Source: Macrostomum hystrix (taxonomy: Eukaryota > Platyhelminthes > Macrostomidae). From it: a DNA stretch of 64,000 nucleotides. The DNA lies in NCBI GenBank assembly GCA_950097015.1, contig CATNEN010000003.1, positions 1,240,001-1,304,000 of the forward strand. The letters are read 5' to 3'. The translations under genes and the position numbers were made by a program. Positions 35,875-47,100 of the stretch are shown piece by piece (positions within the stretch are counted from its first letter, which is position 1; the number at the start of each line of letters is the position of its first letter). The notes below the pieces were generated by a model, which searched no databases, was not told where the DNA came from, and saw only the letters and a program-made list of their open reading frames with translations.

Positions 35875-36304
35875 CCGTTGATCCCCTAGTCTATGATCCC
35901 CTAGTCTATGATCCCCTAGTCTATGATCCCCTAGTCTATGATCCCCTAGTCTATGATCCCCTAGTCTATGATCCCCTAATCTATGATCCCCTAGTCTATG
36001 ATCCCCTAGTCTATGATCCCTTAGTCTATGATCCCCTAGTCTATGATCCCCTAGTCTATGATTCCCTTGTCTATGATCCCCTAGTCTATGATCCCCTAGT
36101 CTATGATCCCCTAGTCTATGATCCCCTAGTCTAAGATTCCCTAGTCTATATCCCCTAGTCTATGATCCCCTAGTCTATGATCCCCTAGTCTATGATCCCC
36201 TAGTCTATGATCCCCTAGACTATGATCCCCTAGTCTATGATCCCCTTGTCTATGATTCCCTAGTCTATGATCCCCTTGTCTATGATCCCCTAGTCTATGA
36301 TCCC
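35875..36304. repeat. Minisatellite, 15-bp unit, about 29 copies
   Basis: Nearly perfect TCTATGATCCCCTAG. It is directly joined to the following 20-bp array, which shares the TGATCCCCTAG core. Confidence 0.95.
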
Positions 36305-36712
36305 CTAGGATTGTCTCTGATCCCATAGGATTGCCTCTGATAATCTAGGATTGTCTCTGATCCCCTAGGATTGTCTCTGATCCTCTAGGATTGTCTCTGA
36401 TCCCCTAGGATTGTCTCTGATCCCCTAGGATTGTCTCTGATCCTCTAGGATTGTCTCTGATCCCCTAGGATTGTCTCTGATCCTCTAGGATTGTCTCTGA
36501 TCCCCTAGGATTGTCTCTGATCCCCTAGGATTGTCTCTGATCCCCTAGGATTGTCTCTGATCCCCTAGGATTGTCTCTGATCCTCTAGGATTGTCTCTGA
36601 TCCTCTAGGATTGTCTCTGATCCCCTAGGATTGTCTCTGATCCTCTAAGATTGTCTCTGATCCCCTAGGATTGTCTCTGATCCCCTAGGATTGTCTCTGA
36701 TCCCCAAAGGTT
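36305..36712. repeat. Minisatellite, 20-bp unit, about 20 copies
   Basis: Repeated GATTGTCTCTGATCCCCTAG, with CCCTAG/CCTCTAG variants. It shares the TGATCCCCTAG core with the array on its left, so one array probably seeded the other. Confidence 0.95.
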
Positions 36713-38227
36713 TTTCTGATCCCTAGCAGTCCTGCTAAATCTTTTCTGGCTCCATTTATGCGATCAAAATAGATTGACAGCTCGAGGGTTTGCTTAAAGC
36801 TGCTTGGCGACTTCACTGTAGGTCAGTTTGTATTAGAGCAGCGAATGGGAAAAATCTAATTTCTAGGAAAATTAGCCCGTATAATCAATCGGCTATCACT
36901 TCTGTGTTGATTTTAGACATCAGCTCGGTCAGGTCAAACATCGACTGTTAAGCTAATAGCCGCATGGGCCGGGTATTTAATGAGCAAACAATATAAGGCA
37001 CATTGCCCCGCCTAACTGACAACTGACTGCTGGCAGAATTAATATATTTCAAAGTTGCTTCTTTGGCAAATAGACAGCGTGGAATCTGATTGCATGATTT
37101 AATTGAATGGGTGATTGATAGGTTTGAGAGAGAGAGTTGGGGAGCGTCAAGTCGAGTGTGTTACCTGGGGATTTGAAACTCGTCACGATAATGGAACTGG
37201 CGACAGAGGCACTTGCCAGCTATATGGGCTGAGAGAGAGACTGAGAAGATTGATAGAGACAAGAACAGATTGATAGAGACGAAAGCTGGTTGAAAAAAAC
37301 AAGGAGAGATTAATAAAAACAAGAACAAGGTAGGTAGAGACAAAGACAAGACTGATAGAGACAAAAATATCTGGATACAGACAACAGAGGCAATAAGAGA
37401 TTGATAGAGACAAGGGTAGATTGATGGAGGTAAGGAGAGATTGATAGAGACAAGGACAGATTGATGGAGACACAGAGTGACATATTGATCGGGGGAGAGA
37501 GGGAGATTTACTGAGAAGATGAGTTAAGGAAGAGACAGAAAACTGCCTAGTCCCAACACAGCCATGAAGGCTGGCCCATGACATGAGCATTAGACAGGAC
37601 AAATAGCATATTTGCTAAGCCTATGATTTGTGCTGCTGTATAAAAATCTCTACCATTCACCAACTCAGCGAGCAGTGCTCATTGTTGGTGTCGGAATCAT
37701 TATTAACTGCTATTAATATTATTATTATATGCGAGCACTTAAAGCACAATACACCCCGGCTCAAAGGTGTTGGGATAACTTACTGTACTCGATCCTCTAG
37801 AGGGGAGTGGGGTAGCAGTTAGGCTCAGTTCCCACATCCCTTACTAACTCAACCAAAAACCACTAGAGCTATAGAAGAGGCCCTTCTAATCTCCGCTAAC
37901 TAACTCCAGGCTCTGAATCCCACAGCATTACTTCATGCTGCATATAATTATGTGGCTTATACGCCCTTGTGGGTTATGAGAGTCGATGAATTAAATATTT
38001 GGGAGCTTTTCACATGCCAGTCCCGTGCACCTGCCCCCCCCTGCATGCCGCTTATACCAAGGTTTGTCTTTCTTAAATTCGCACTTGTCTGACACAGTTC
38101 TATAATATAGGCCTTCTATACCTTGATGTACTCTCAATGTACACTATAACACATTATTGCTTGCACATTCTCATTAACCTTTTTTAAAGTGCCTATTCAC
38201 TAACAAATACAAATACAAAGTCCCGAA
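36713..38227. other. Unique DNA with one degenerate array
   Basis: No gene recognised. A degenerate array of about 17-20-bp units (AGATTGATAGAGACAAG) occupies about 37215-37480. The minus-strand frame through it is repeat-driven and not called. Confidence 0.5.
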
Positions 38228-38827
38228 ATCTCCCGTGTCTTATCTCCCCGTGTCTCATCTCTCTCCCGTGTCTCATCTCTCCCGTGTCTCATCTCTCCCG
38301 TGTCTCATCTCTCCCGTGTCTCATCTCTCCCGTGTCTCATCTCTCCTGTGTCTCATCTCTCTCCCGTGTCTCATCTCTCCTGTGTCTCATCTCTCTCCCG
38401 TGTCTCATCTCTCTCCCGTGTCTCATCTCTCCTGTGTCTCATCTCTCTCCCGTGTCTCATCTCACCCGTGTCTCATCTCTCCCGTATCTCATCTCCCCCG
38501 TGTCTCAACTCTCTCCCGTGTCTCATCTCTCCCGTGTCTCATCTCCCCCGTGCCCCATCTCTCCCGTGCCCCATCTCTCCCGTGTCTCATCTCTCCCATG
38601 TCTAATCTCTCCCGTGTCTCATCTCTCCCATGTCTCATCTCTCCCGTGTCTCATCTCCCCCGTGTCTCATCTCTCTCCCGTGTCTCATCTCTCCCGTGTC
38701 TCATCTCCCCCGTGCCCCATCTCTCCCGTGTCTCATCTCTCCCATGTCTCATCTCTCCCGTGTCTCATCTCTCCCATGTCTCATCTCTCCCGTGTCTCAT
38801 CTCTCCCATGTCTCATCTCTCCCGTGT
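38228..38827. repeat. Minisatellite, 16-bp unit, about 37 copies
   Basis: CTCTCCCGTGTCTCAT with insertions of CTCT and C/T changes. Open forward frames of up to 198 codons are repeat artefacts. Confidence 0.95.
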
Positions 38828-39732
38828 GTAATTACTGTAATCTGTCAGTTCTTTTCACTTTGCTTTGAATGAAAATCCAGCAAGACAAAAAGGCGATGGA
38901 CAATTTATCGCAGTTCAGTTGGTTATCATTTCGAGGCACTTTAGGAAAAAAACAAGAGCTTTAGAGTTTTGTATTGTATTTTACGAGTATAGAGGGTGCA
39001 CATAGATTACAGAGTTTGTGCTAATCAATTAGTCATACAAGCGAGTTATTTATCAGGGAACAAATGAACAATTGGATAGTGACTAAAATTTTAAGGTAAT
39101 AATAATTGTCACAATTTAATCTTCAAGTCTAGAAATTGTGAACGCCAATTCACTGGTCTAAATCGGCTTTTTTGGATGTTCTTGAATCCCAAATATGTAC
39201 TTTTAATTACAAATTTTTGCTGTTTTCTATAAAAAGCTAAATAACTTTTATACACAGCTAAATAGTAGAAAAAAGTGTTCAGTTAATAAGCATTGATGGA
39301 CAGACACGCATTATGAAGGCGGCATTAGATATAGTTTTAGATACTTTATGCTTATATACTTTACTATATGCGAATTCAAAGCAGACAGTTTCACGTAAAT
39401 CTTTCAGTAGATTTGGAAACAATTTTGTGATAAACAAAACAAATTTATCTGAATTTAGTTTCCAAGAAATCGAAAGAGAATGAAAACAAAAGGCAGTTTG
39501 AACCCAACAGTACTACGAATTTTTTGTTTAAAAATTCTGCCGCTTTTTAATTTAAATTGATTAGATCATCCAGCGTGAAAATGGCACCAATTTAAACTCA
39601 GACAGAAAAAAATCAAACAAATAACTCACTTTTTGGACAGACTCGTGAGACTTGAAGAGGACGAGGTCGACAATCACACGGAATTTACAAACTTGAACAG
39701 TTCGACTAATTAGAAAGGTGCAAATCTGACTG
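38828..39732. other. 3' flank of the FoxA gene
   Basis: AT-rich, no coding feature. It likely contains the FoxA 3' UTR on the minus strand. Confidence 0.45.
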
Positions 39733-40157
39733 TCAGATTGCTCCACCGCTGTGGTACTTGTAGTAGTACTGATGCTGGGCCGCCTCATCAGCCTTGAGCT
39801 GGCCGTATCCAGCGTAACCGGCCGCGCTCATGTCGTAGTACTTCAAGTCGCTGGCGTTCATCAGGGAACTGATTGAGAACGGGTGCGAATGGTGCGCGAA
39901 ATTGCCAACTAGCGATGGGTCCATGTGGGGCATCATGTCTGCGGACAGGAAATAGCCTGACATTGAGAGCGGGTCCTGCTGCTGCTGCTGCTGCTGCGGT
40001 TGATATTGATACTGCATCTGCTGCTGCTGCTGATGATGATGCTGATGATGCAACTGATGCTGCTGCTGTTGCTGCTGCAGCTCAAGGCTATCATGCTGCA
40101 TCGTATGGTGCTGCTGATGCTGAAGGTAGTGTTGAATTTCACCATGCTGCATGGCCA

Positions 40158-40192
<35 letters not shown>

Positions 40193-41286
40193 GGCTGCTG
40201 CTGCATCTGCATTTGCATCTGGTGCTGCAGTAGCTGCTGATGCTGCTGCTGCTGTTGCTGCAGGCTCAGGGTGGATTCCCGGCTGCTGCACCTGTCCGAG
40301 GCGGCAGCGGAGCCACACTCCGGCTCCTCCTTCAACTTGCCGCCGTCGCCATCAGCGTCTTCGTCACCGTCGCCAGAAGCGGCGGCTCGATTCGCCTGCC
40401 TGGTTGCCTCCCGCTGCGGATCCTTGAACCGCTTCTGCCGGCGCAGGTAACAGCCGTTCTCGAACATGTTGCCGCTGTCCGGGTGCAGAGTCCAGTAGGA
40501 GCCTTTGCCCGGCTTGTCCGGACTGCGCGGCACCTTCAAGAAGCAGTCGTTGAAGGACAGCGAGTGCCGGATCGAGTTCTGCCAGCGCTGCTGATTCTGC
40601 CGATAGTACGGGAACAGGTCCATGATGAACTGGTAGATCTCGGCCAGTGTGCACATCTTCTGCGGCGACTGTTGAATGGCCATTGTGATCAGGCTGATGT
40701 AGCTGTAGGGCGGCTTGGCGTGTGTGTAACTTCGCCTGTACGCTGCTGCGGCTGCCGCGGCCGCGGCCGCTTTGCCGCCGTCCAGACAGCCGACTGACAT
40801 CGCGGCTGCTGCCGCAGCCGCCGCACCAGGATGCTGCTGCTGAATCTGCTGCAGATGATGATGATGGTGATGATGCTGCTGCTGCTGCTGAAGCTGCGAG
40901 TGATGGTGCTGCTGCTGCAGGTGCTGCTGCTGCAGGTGTTGAAGATGGTGCGACGGTGGCGGCTGCTGCGGATGCTGAGTCTGGTGAAGAGCGCTGTGGT
41001 CCACTGACGACGAATAAGCCGCAGCGGCGGCCGCGGCAGCCGCGGCGGCGGCAGCAGCGGCAGCGGCCGCAGCCGCAGAACCGGGCGCCGACATTGTAGA
41101 CATTGTGGACGCGCTGAGCACATCGGCGCCACTGTAGGCAGCAGCGGCGGCAGCAGCCGCAGCAGCCGCAGCCGACGAAGGCACAGTGGTCTGCAGAGTC
41201 GACTCAACGCCGTCCACTCCGCCGGCATTTGTGACGTCATCAATATCGCTTCCGCCGCCGCCGTCGCTGGCAGTGCTGTTCAGCAT
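39733..41286 (-). CDS. FOXA: FoxA-class forkhead transcription factor, single coding exon
   Basis: FoxA proteins are nuclear pioneer factors of endoderm, pharynx and gut. The 517-residue frame starts at the first ATG (41286); the frame opens further upstream only through non-ATG codons. Residues about 187-285 are the forkhead domain: [51 protein letters not shown] with recognition helix 3, and [18 protein letters not shown]. That is the FoxA subtype rather than another Fox class. Near residues 470-482, [10 protein letters not shown] is the conserved carboxy-terminal FoxA region. Alanine runs lie before the domain. Long glutamine and histidine runs lie on both sides, encoded mainly by CAG and GCN triplets. 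No intron is needed. Antisense long frames are shadows of the CAG and GCN tracts. Two CCAAT boxes lie about 0.6 kb upstream. Confidence 0.95.
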
Positions 41287-41739
41287 GTTTTTCAAGCTCA
41301 AATCTTTGTTTGTTTTAGTCTTTGTTTGCGCCGCAGTGTGGGAGCGGGGGAGCGGGCTTGTGCAGTCCCTTGGGTGGGGTTGGGGGAACGATTTGCCAAT
41401 CGGCAAACAAGAAGTTCGATCAATGACAAACTTCTTAGGCGCTAAAAGCTGCCTTGGAAATTGTAGACCTCAGCACCTACTGGGGGGGCTTGCCCGCACA
41501 AACAGTTGTGAACACACACAGAACATACACACACGGACACTCTCAACACACAGCGCCGCTTACAGAAGGGGGTTGGTAGTTCGGCTCCGACTTTGATTTC
41601 GAAGAGGCCTGAAGGAGTTCAGGATTGTGTGCCCAGTCTAGTAGGGGTGGGGACGGCTTCCAGGAGCTTCCAGAGGCTTCGGATCTGGGAGAGGTGGTCG
41701 CAAGGTTTGGCCTTGGCAAATTTGCTAACTCTGATTGCA

Positions 41740-41925
41740 CCCGGGACGGGTGGCAGCATAAATTCTCGAACAGGAGGGAGAGGGAGAGAAGGAATGGGAG
41801 AGGCAGACCTGTTCGCGAGCTCAACGCGGCCCACCGGCCCACCGTTCTCAAAGCTTCTCAAGGCTTCGCGACCAGTCGAAGCATCTGATTGGCTGCGAAA
41901 CTGGCTGCTTCTCATTGGCCGCGAC
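41740..41925 (-). promoter_or_regulatory. Candidate FoxA promoter region with two CCAAT boxes
   Basis: On the minus strand GCGGCCAATGAG (CCAAT at 41914-41918) and GCAGCCAATCAG (CCAAT at 41888-41892) are 26 bp apart. A weak TATA-like AATTTATGC lies near 41767. Position upstream of the gene and orientation fit a promoter; it is not proven. Confidence 0.35.
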
Positions 41926-42049
41926 TGCCTGAGCCTAACTGAGGCAGTGCCTTCAGGGTGACAGCAGTGATGGGTTTCAACTCTGACAAGTTTCAGTTCA
42001 ATGAAATCCATGATGCATTCGAGCTAAAAATTATATTGAAATCAAAGTT

Positions 42050-42735
42050 TTTGTCTCAACTCCAAGCTTCAGTCTCAACTCCAAGCTTCAGTCTCAACTC
42101 CAAGCTTCAGTCTCAACTCCAAGCTTCAGTCTCAACTCCAAGCTTTAATCTCAACTCCAAGCTCCTCAACTCCAAGCTTCAGTCTCAACTCCAAGCTTCA
42201 GTCTCAATTCCAAGCTTCAGTCTCAACTCCAAGCTTCAGTCTCAATTCCAAGCTTCAGTCTCAATTCCAAGCTTCAGTTCTCAACTCCAAGCTTCAGTCT
42301 CAATTCCAAGCTTCAGTCTCAACTCCAAGCTTCAGTCTCAACTCCAAGCTTCAGTCTCAACTCCAAGCTTCAGTCTCAATTCCAAGCTTCAGTTCTCAAC
42401 TCCAAGCTTCAGTCTCAACTCCAAGCTTCAGTCTCAACTGCAAGCTTCAGTCTCAATTCCAAGCTTCAGTCTCAACTCCAAGCTTCAGTCTCAACTCCAA
42501 GCTTCAGTCTCAACTCCAAGCTTCAGTCTCAACTCCAAGCTTCAGTCTCAACTCCAAGCTTCAGTCTCAACTCCAAGCTTCAGTCTCAACTCCAAGCTTC
42601 AGTTCTCAACTCCAAGCTTCAGTCTTAACTCCAAACTTCAGTCTCAACTCCAAGCTTCAGTCTCAACTCCAAGCTTCAGTCTCAACTGCAAGCTTCAGTC
42701 TCAACTGCAAGCTTCAGTCTAAACTCCAAGCTCCA
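42050..42735. repeat. Minisatellite, 19-bp unit, about 36 copies
   Basis: TCAGTCTCAACTCCAAGCT with AATT/AACT and single-base length variants. It encodes an open but meaningless 254-codon frame. It lies upstream of FoxA. Confidence 0.95.
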
Positions 42736-42952
42736 GCAAGAAGGTTCATTGAAGACGAAGCAACTAACAATATTCTTGTTGGTAAAATACGATAAAATTG
42801 GAAAATGGTTAGGTAAATACACTACATACTACTCAAGAGCAGCTTTTTAATATGCAAGTAGTATGCCTGATATATGATAAATATTCGTCTTCAAGATTCC
42901 AGTGAAATTATTCAAAATTAGAGTGAACCAAAATCTATTAAAATGTAAAATT

Positions 42953-43147
42953 ACGATGAGAAAGTCAGATCACATGTACACACCTGTGTGAGTGTGTCTG
43001 CGCACAGTATCTGTGTGAGTGTGTGCTCAGGAGTCAGCGAAATGGGCAGAATTGCCTCCTCGCCGGCTGCGGGTCTAGTGTCACCAAATGATGTGCCACT
43101 GCCTGCAGCTCTCCTGCAGTTATTATTGTTATTATTATTATTATTAA
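42953..43147 (+). mobile_element. SINE-A tail module, plus orientation
   Basis: It matches the reverse complement of about 45400-45560: GATGAGAAAGTC, ACACCTGTGTGAGTGTGTCT, GCTCAGGAGTCAGCGAAATG, CTGCGGGTCTAGTG. It starts where the head-only copy at 8425-8622 stops and ends in a TTA-rich tail (43119-43147). Confidence 0.88.
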
Positions 43148-43484
43148 GTCACGAAATGGCGATAACATTACCGATTTGAACATTTATAGACACGTGTCAC
43201 GTTGTTATAAAGCGTCTATTAATTCAGTTCCTAACGATGAAAATGATTCTTTTTAATGACGATGCACTTTAAATAGATTATGCCACAGATGTAAGGTTGT
43301 ACACGACGAAAGTAATTGGGATTAGGAAATTTAGTTAAACAAAAAATAGCATGCAATTAAAGTTTAGCCAAAGTTAAAACAAGGTTTAATACATTGCGGT
43401 GTGGCACAACAAGATTTTTTGAAATTCGCAATTGGAAATTCCTACCTGTTTTAGATTGGTTGTACTCCCAAATTTTAGGCAGGG
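43148..43484. other. Unique AT-rich DNA
   Basis: No feature recognised. Confidence 0.4.
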
Positions 43485-43990
43485 AGTTATATTCCCGACA
43501 TCAGTTTACACAGTGAATTCCCACCTGTTTACATAGGGAATTCCTACCTGTTTACATAAGGAATTCCCAACTTTTTACATGGGGAATTCACTCCTGTTTT
43601 CTTAAGGAATTCCCACCTGTTTACAAAAGGACTTCCCACCTGTTTACAAAAGAAATTCCCACCTGTTTACACAGGGAATTCCCACCTGTTTTCTTAATGA
43701 ATTCCCACCTGTTTACATAGGGAATTCTCACCTGTTTTCTTAATGAATTCCCACCTGTTTACAAAAGGACTTCCCACCTGTTTACAAAAGAAATTCCCAC
43801 CTGTTTACACAGGGAATTCCCACCTGTTTACATAAGGAATTCCCAACGGGTTAGATAAGGATTCGTATCTGTTCAGATTGGCGATTCGAATTGTTCAGAT
43901 AGGGAATTCCTAAAATTTTTATTTTGAGAATTCCCAACTGGTTAGATAAATAATTCTGAACTGCTTAGATAGGTAAATCTCAACTACTAG
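43485..43990. repeat. Degenerate minisatellite, about 23-bp unit, about 21 copies
   Basis: Imperfect copies of GAATTCCCACCTGTTTACAT plus AAG. They decay to the right. It lies just beyond the 3' end of the MARCH gene. Confidence 0.85.
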
Positions 43991-44072
43991 ATAGGGAATT
44001 TCCTTTTTATTGATCGCGCTTTCAATAATCATCCGAGCACCAATGTTTATTCATCAGCACTTCATCAGACTG

Positions 44073-44083
44073 TCAGACTGAAG

Positions 44084-44117
<34 letters not shown>

Positions 44118-47100
44118 TTGCTTCTTTAACCCGTTAAGCTGAGTGACAATGGACTTGCTAGACCACCGATACCGCTTAGGCCAGGTCAGACTGACTGTGA
44201 CGCCAGTCCGCCTAGTCGCCCTGATCCGATCGAACACAAAATCGTAGCGCTGATGCAGCGACCACAGCTCGTACATGATGAAGATGATGGCAGCCAGCGA
44301 CCCGGCTCCAATCAGAATTGCATTCACAATGTTCACTCTGCCGCCTGACGGGTGGAGCATAGACCAGAGGCCGAAGCCGATGAGCACACCGGAGAGAACT
44401 AGCACCGTGAAGAAATGTCTGACAGGTGGTGGAACAGTTTTATTATTAGAGCAGGCGATCTGTCTGGTCTAACAGGTTATCTAACATGTTGTCTAACAGT
44501 GGATCTGTCTAGTCTAACAGGTTATCTAACAGGTTGTCTAACAGGTTATCTAAGAGGTTTTCTAACAGGTTATCTAACAGGTTGTCTAACAGGTTATCTA
44601 ACAGGTTGTCTAACAGGTTATCTAACAGGTTGTCTAACAGTGGATCTGTCTAGTCTAACAGGTTATCTAACAGGTTGTCTAACAGGTTATCTAAGAGGTT
44701 TTCTAACAGGTTATCTAACAGGTTGTCTAACAGGTTATCTAACAGGTTGTCTAACAGGTTATCTAACATGTTGTCTAACAGTGGATCTGTCTAGTCTAAC
44801 AGGTTGTCTAACAGGTTGTCTAACAGGTTATCTAACATGTTGTCTAACAGTGGATCTGTCTAGTCTAACAAGTTATCTAACAGTTGATCTAACAGGTTGT
44901 CTAACAGGTCAATCATCACTCACCTGGCAAATGAAGTCCTAGCCGCTGAGTCGCAGGCCCTCCGTCCTCGCCTTCTGGTCACTATGAAGGCGTCGCCGCA
45001 GGCGGTGCACCGCAGGCTGAGCTGACGGCTGCCGCCGCCTCCGCGACCTTCGCCGAAGCCGTATGAGCAGCCGGCGTACACAGCGTCCTCAATGAACTTG
45101 GTCTCCAGGCAGGTCACGTGAAGTCGGCGGTCCACACAGGAGCACGGCAGCCGCTTAGTCGGTGCTGGCGGCTCGTCCATCACCTGGAACTCCTGGCGCG
45201 GACTGTTGAAGTGCTGGCACAGCTGGCAAACATCGTCCTGCCAGATTGACAACTGGCTGCTCTTGCTGGGATTGCCGCTGCTGGAGTGGGTGAGATTAGA
45301 TCAGATGGAGATGAGATTGGGTCGAGTTTAAGGTGAGATTTGGATTAGATTAGTATGGAATTATATAATATTAGTTGAGATTGCGAAAACAATAATTAAT
45401 TGCAGGCGGGCCATGGCGCATCATTTAGTGGCACTAGACCCGCAGCCAGCGAGGATCAGAGGCAATTCTGACCATTTCGCTGACTCCTGAGCACACACGC
45501 ACACAGATACTGTACGCAGACACACTCACACAGGTGTGTACATCTGCCCGGACTTTCTCATCGTCAGGCAGTGTACACTCTCACTGTGTCTTGGAGGTTG
45601 GCCCTCAAGGGCGTAAATTGCACGACAAGTCACCAAGCCTTCTCTCCGCTGCTGCGCCCCAAATGAATGTGGCCTCACCGCGGAATCGAACTTGGGGACC
45701 GTGGAGCGAGAGTCAAACGCGTTAACTGCTCTGCCACCGATCCCGTTGAGATAGCGATGAGATTAGATATGAATAGATGCAATTACATGAGCAATGATCA
45801 GATTGAGGTGAGATCTGATTATATTTGATCAGATTGGATGAGATCAGATGAGTCTAGATGAGATCAGATGAGTCTAGATGAGTCTAGATGAGATAAGATG
45901 AGTCTAGATGAGTCTAGATGAGATCAGATGAGTCTAGATGAGTCTAGATGAGATCAGATGAGTCTAGATGAGTCTAGATGAGATAAGATGAGTCTAGATG
46001 AGTCTAGATTAGATCAGATGAGTCTAGATGAGTCTAGATGAGATCAGATGAGTCTAGATGAGATCAGATGAGATCAGATAAGTCTAGATGAGATCAGATG
46101 AGTTTAGATGAGATCAGATAAGTTTAGATGAGATCAGATGAGTCTAGATGAGATCAGATAAGTCTAGATGAGATCAGATGAGTCTAGATGAGATCAGATG
46201 AGTCTAGATGAGATCAGATGAGTCTAGATGAGATCAGATGAGTCTAGATGAGATCAGATAAGTCTAGATGAGATCAGATGAGTCTAGATGAGATCAGATA
46301 AGTCTAGATGAGATCAGATGAGTCTAGATGAGATCAGATAAGTCTTGATGAGATCAGATGAGTCTAGATGAGATCAGATGAGTCTAGATGAGATCAGATG
46401 AGTCTTGATGAGATCAGATGAGTCTAGATGAGATCAGATGAGTCTAGATGAGATCAGATAAGTCTTGATGAGATCAGATAAGTCTTGATGAGATCAGATG
46501 AGTCTAGATGAGATCAGATGAGTCTAGATGAGATCAGATGAGTCTAGATGAGATCAGATGAGTCTAGATGAGATCAGATAAGTCTAGATGAGATCAGATG
46601 AGTCTAGATGAGATCAGATGAGTCTAGATGAGATCAGATGAGTCTAGATGAGATCAGATGAGTCTAGATGAGATCAGATGAGTCTAGATGAGATCAGATG
46701 AGATCAGATGTGCCTAGATGAGATTGGATGTTCAAATCTCATACCGTTAAGATACTTAACCCGAAATTATTATTCCGTCACACAAATAGTTTAACAGTAT
46801 CAAGTGGAATATACATTTCTAAGATTAGGTTATGAACAGTTTATTTGAAAGCTCTGCTTTGAAAAATGCTCACAGAGCATAAAATGACAGCTCTCCTCGA
46901 AAATGGAAAATTCCGCTTAAAATTTCGCAGCTAATTCTGAGAACAGGTAATTGAGACGTGTGAGTAGGGCGACAACATTTTCTGACTAAGAAAGCAAATA
47001 GTCATGGAAATGATGAAAGTAATTAGTTCACCTACGCATAACCTAGGCATTTAAAATTTCTATAATTTCCCAGTGAACAAACAATAAATACTGACATAGT

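Noticed and set aside
40000-41243. Long frames in other registers across FoxA
   Set aside because: Shadows of CAG/GCN tracts (poly-Leu, poly-Ser, poly-Ala). The forkhead frame is the real one.
45534-45725. 63-codon forward frame
   Set aside because: It lies antisense in the full SINE-A copy.
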